From: Lachnospiraceae bacterium
GTDB taxonomy: Bacteria > Bacillota_A > Clostridia > Lachnospirales > Lachnospiraceae
DNA length: 24,719 bases
Assembly: GCA_009774465.1 (NCBI GenBank)
Contig: VSNT01000052.1
Location: forward strand, 1 to 24,719
Direction: 5' to 3'
The notes under the pieces are model-generated. The model searched no databases. It saw only the letters and a program-made list of their open reading frames with translations, and had not been told where the DNA came from. A program made the position numbers and the translations under genes. Of the stretch, positions 23,427 to 24,719 are shown in pieces; positions within the stretch are counted from its first letter, which is position 1; each line of letters opens with the position of its first letter.

Positions 23427-23455
23427 TTGCCAAAACAAATTCCTTAAGCTATACT
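23427..23455 (+). promoter_or_regulatory. Promoter for the plsC-like gene
   Basis: -35 TTGCCA (23427-23432, five of six consensus bases), a 17-bp spacer, and -10 TATACT (23450-23455, five of six). Start near 23462, about 34 nt before the ATG. It is among the best promoter matches in the window. Confidence 0.65.
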
Positions 23456-23495
23456 TATAAAAGTTATTATTTACTAAAATCCGGAGAGAAAACAA

Positions 23496-24236
23496 ATGAT
23501 TCGAATAATTTTGGTAGCCACTTTTGTTATTTTATTTCTGGTTTTCAGCATTCCACTTTTGATTGCCGAATGGATCATTGGAAAATTCAATATGGATGTG
23601 AAAAACAAAAGTTCTCTCGCCATTGTAAATTGGGCGTTCAGAGTATGTCTCTTTTTTGCGGGTACCACCGTCATTGTACGAGGAGAAGAAAACGTTCCAA
23701 AAGATGAGCCTGTACTTTACATTGGAAACCACAGAAGCTATTTTGATATTTTAATTACCTACGTGCGGGTTCCCAGGCCTACCGGCTACATTGCCAAACG
23801 GGAGATGCTTAAGTGGCCGCTTTTAGTCAACTGGATGAAAAATCTGCACTGCCTGTTTTTAGACCGGAATGATGTAAAACAGGGACTTAAAATTATTTTA
23901 ACTGCAATCGAAAAAGTAAAATCAGGCATATCCATCTGCATTTTTCCAGAAGGAACCAGAAATAAAGAAAACCACACCTTTATGGAATTTCATGAGGGAA
24001 GCTTTAAAATTGCCTCTAAGACGGGATGTCCTATTATCCCTATGACGATTTACAATTCTGCTGATATTTTTGAAGACCACCTTCCAAAAATTAAAAAAAC
24101 ACAGGTGATTTTAGAATACGGAAAACCCATATATGTAAAAGAGCTGGCAAAAGAAGATCAGAAAAAAATCGGCGCATACACCAAAAATATTATCATGGAA
24201 ACTTACTTTAAAATCAAAGAGGAAGCAGGGCAATGA
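23496..24236 (+). CDS. plsC: 1-acyl-sn-glycerol-3-phosphate acyltransferase family protein
   Basis: Membrane-bound acyltransferase (246 aa) that probably adds the second acyl chain in phosphatidic acid synthesis. An N-terminal membrane segment (about 2-24) and a second hydrophobic stretch (about 46-58) precede the family motifs: NHRSYFD with the HX4D pair His79/Asp84, GYIAKREM, and FPEGTR (150-155), then IPMTIYNS. GGAGAG lies 7 nt before the ATG. Many genomes carry several plsC paralogues, so whether this is the main enzyme is not certain. It is alone in its transcript, between a divergent recombinase and convergent murF. Confidence 0.88.
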   Translation: MIRIILVATFVILFLVFSIPLLIAEWIIGKFNMDVKNKSSLAIVNWAFRVCLFFAGTTVIVRGEENVPKDEPVLYIGNHRSYFDILITYVRVPRPTGYIAKREMLKWPLLVNWMKNLHCLFLDRNDVKQGLKIILTAIEKVKSGISICIFPEGTRNKENHTFMEFHEGSFKIASKTGCPIIPMTIYNSADIFEDHLPKIKKTQVILEYGKPIYVKELAKEDQKKIGAYTKNIIMETYFKIKEEAGQ

Positions 24237-24249
24237 CCTGCTTCCTTTC
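24217..24249 (+). terminator. Terminator overlapping the plsC stop codon
   Basis: A 13-bp stem (24217-24229 with 24237-24249, one G-U pair) encloses a 7-nt loop containing the TGA stop (24234-24236), so the last coding codons form the left arm. The right arm ends in a T/C-rich stretch rather than a pure T run. It separates plsC from convergent murF. Confidence 0.6.
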
Positions 24250-24277
24250 TTAGATAACCGTCCTATATTCAGACAAT

Positions 24278-24719
24278 TTATTTATTACCATCATGCGCTT
24301 CCAAAAATTCAACTATCTTGTCAAACTTCATTCCATGTGAGGCTTTCACAAGAATATTATCTCCCCGCTGTAAAATTCTTTTTAAATTTTCCAGCAGTTC
24401 TTCTCTGGTTTCGAAATAATATGCTTTTTTCTTTTTTCCTTTTAAAGCGCATTCATACATACATCTGGAAAGCCTGCCTACACACACCAGTATATCAATA
24501 TCTTTTCCAGCAGCATAGCTTCCTACCTCCCCATGCATTTCCTTCTCTCTCTCCCCTAACTCAAACATGTCTCCCAAAATTGCCACTTTTCTTCCAAGAG
24601 CCATAGCAAGCAAATCGATTGCCGCCTTCATGGAAACAGGATTGGCATTATAGCAGTCGTCAATAAGGGTGTAAGAAGGCAGCTCAATTACATGGCTTCT
24701 TCCTCCCACTGCCTGCACT
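24278..24719 (-). CDS. murF: UDP-N-acetylmuramoyl-tripeptide--D-alanyl-D-alanine ligase, C-terminal part
   Basis: Partial gene running off the right edge of the window; about 147 C-terminal residues are visible. MurF adds D-Ala-D-Ala to the peptidoglycan precursor. Typical C-terminal domain motifs are DDCYNANPVSMKAAI, VAILGDMFELG and VKASHGMKFDKIVE, each characteristic of MurF. The reading frame stays open to the edge, and the GTG there is an internal valine rather than a start. A ddl gene often precedes murF, but that would lie outside the window. Confidence 0.93.
   Translation of the reverse strand, partial: VQAVGGRSHVIELPSYTLIDDCYNANPVSMKAAIDLLAMALGRKVAILGDMFELGEREKEMHGEVGSYAAGKDIDILVCVGRLSRCMYECALKGKKKKAYYFETREELLENLKRILQRGDNILVKASHGMKFDKIVEFLEAHDGNK

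Overview
The window reads as chromosomal DNA from a low-GC, spore-forming-lineage Clostridia, most likely a gut Lachnospiraceae. Supporting signs are AGGAGG-type ribosome sites, sigma-A-like promoters, spoVG, paired glgC/glgD genes, a DnaB/DnaD plus DnaI type helicase-loading pair, and a sugar ABC transporter with no ATPase gene of its own. Nearly all of it is coding. I see no rRNA, tRNA, CRISPR array or complete insertion sequence.

Positions 1-7104 (+ strand) form a sugar-uptake operon: promoter and palindrome, lipoprotein binding protein, two permeases, a 54-residue membrane protein that is easy to overlook, a GH112 galactosyl-hexosamine phosphorylase, and a NahK-type hexosamine kinase. Together they suggest import and phosphorolysis of lacto-N-biose or galacto-N-biose (from milk oligosaccharides or mucin), giving galactose-1-phosphate and hexosamine-1-phosphate. 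An internal terminator and 20-bp tandem repeats separate the binding protein from the permeases.

Positions 7144-14058 (- strand) hold housekeeping genes: glgC-glgD (ADP-glucose synthesis for glycogen), spoVG, then pth-mfd. This echoes the Bacillus spoVG-glmU-prs-ctc-pth-mfd neighbourhood, with glgCD in place of glmU.

Positions 14306-19376 (+ strand) carry murC, then a 125-bp cluster of six DnaA-box-like 9-mers, then an apparent operon of a DnaB/DnaD-like helicase-loading protein, a DnaI-like AAA+ loader and an unusually long PRPP synthetase. Two of the boxes, in opposite orientation, lie in the arms of the apparent murC terminator. This is the most interesting non-coding structure in the window.

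Positions 19384-23409 (- strand) hold a small serine recombinase, a repeat-rich spacer, a small lipoprotein, a GT2 polyprenyl-phosphate glycosyltransferase and a large polytopic membrane protein, possibly an envelope glycosylation module. Positions 23427-24719 hold a plsC-like acyltransferase (+) and the 3' part of murF (-), which runs off the window.
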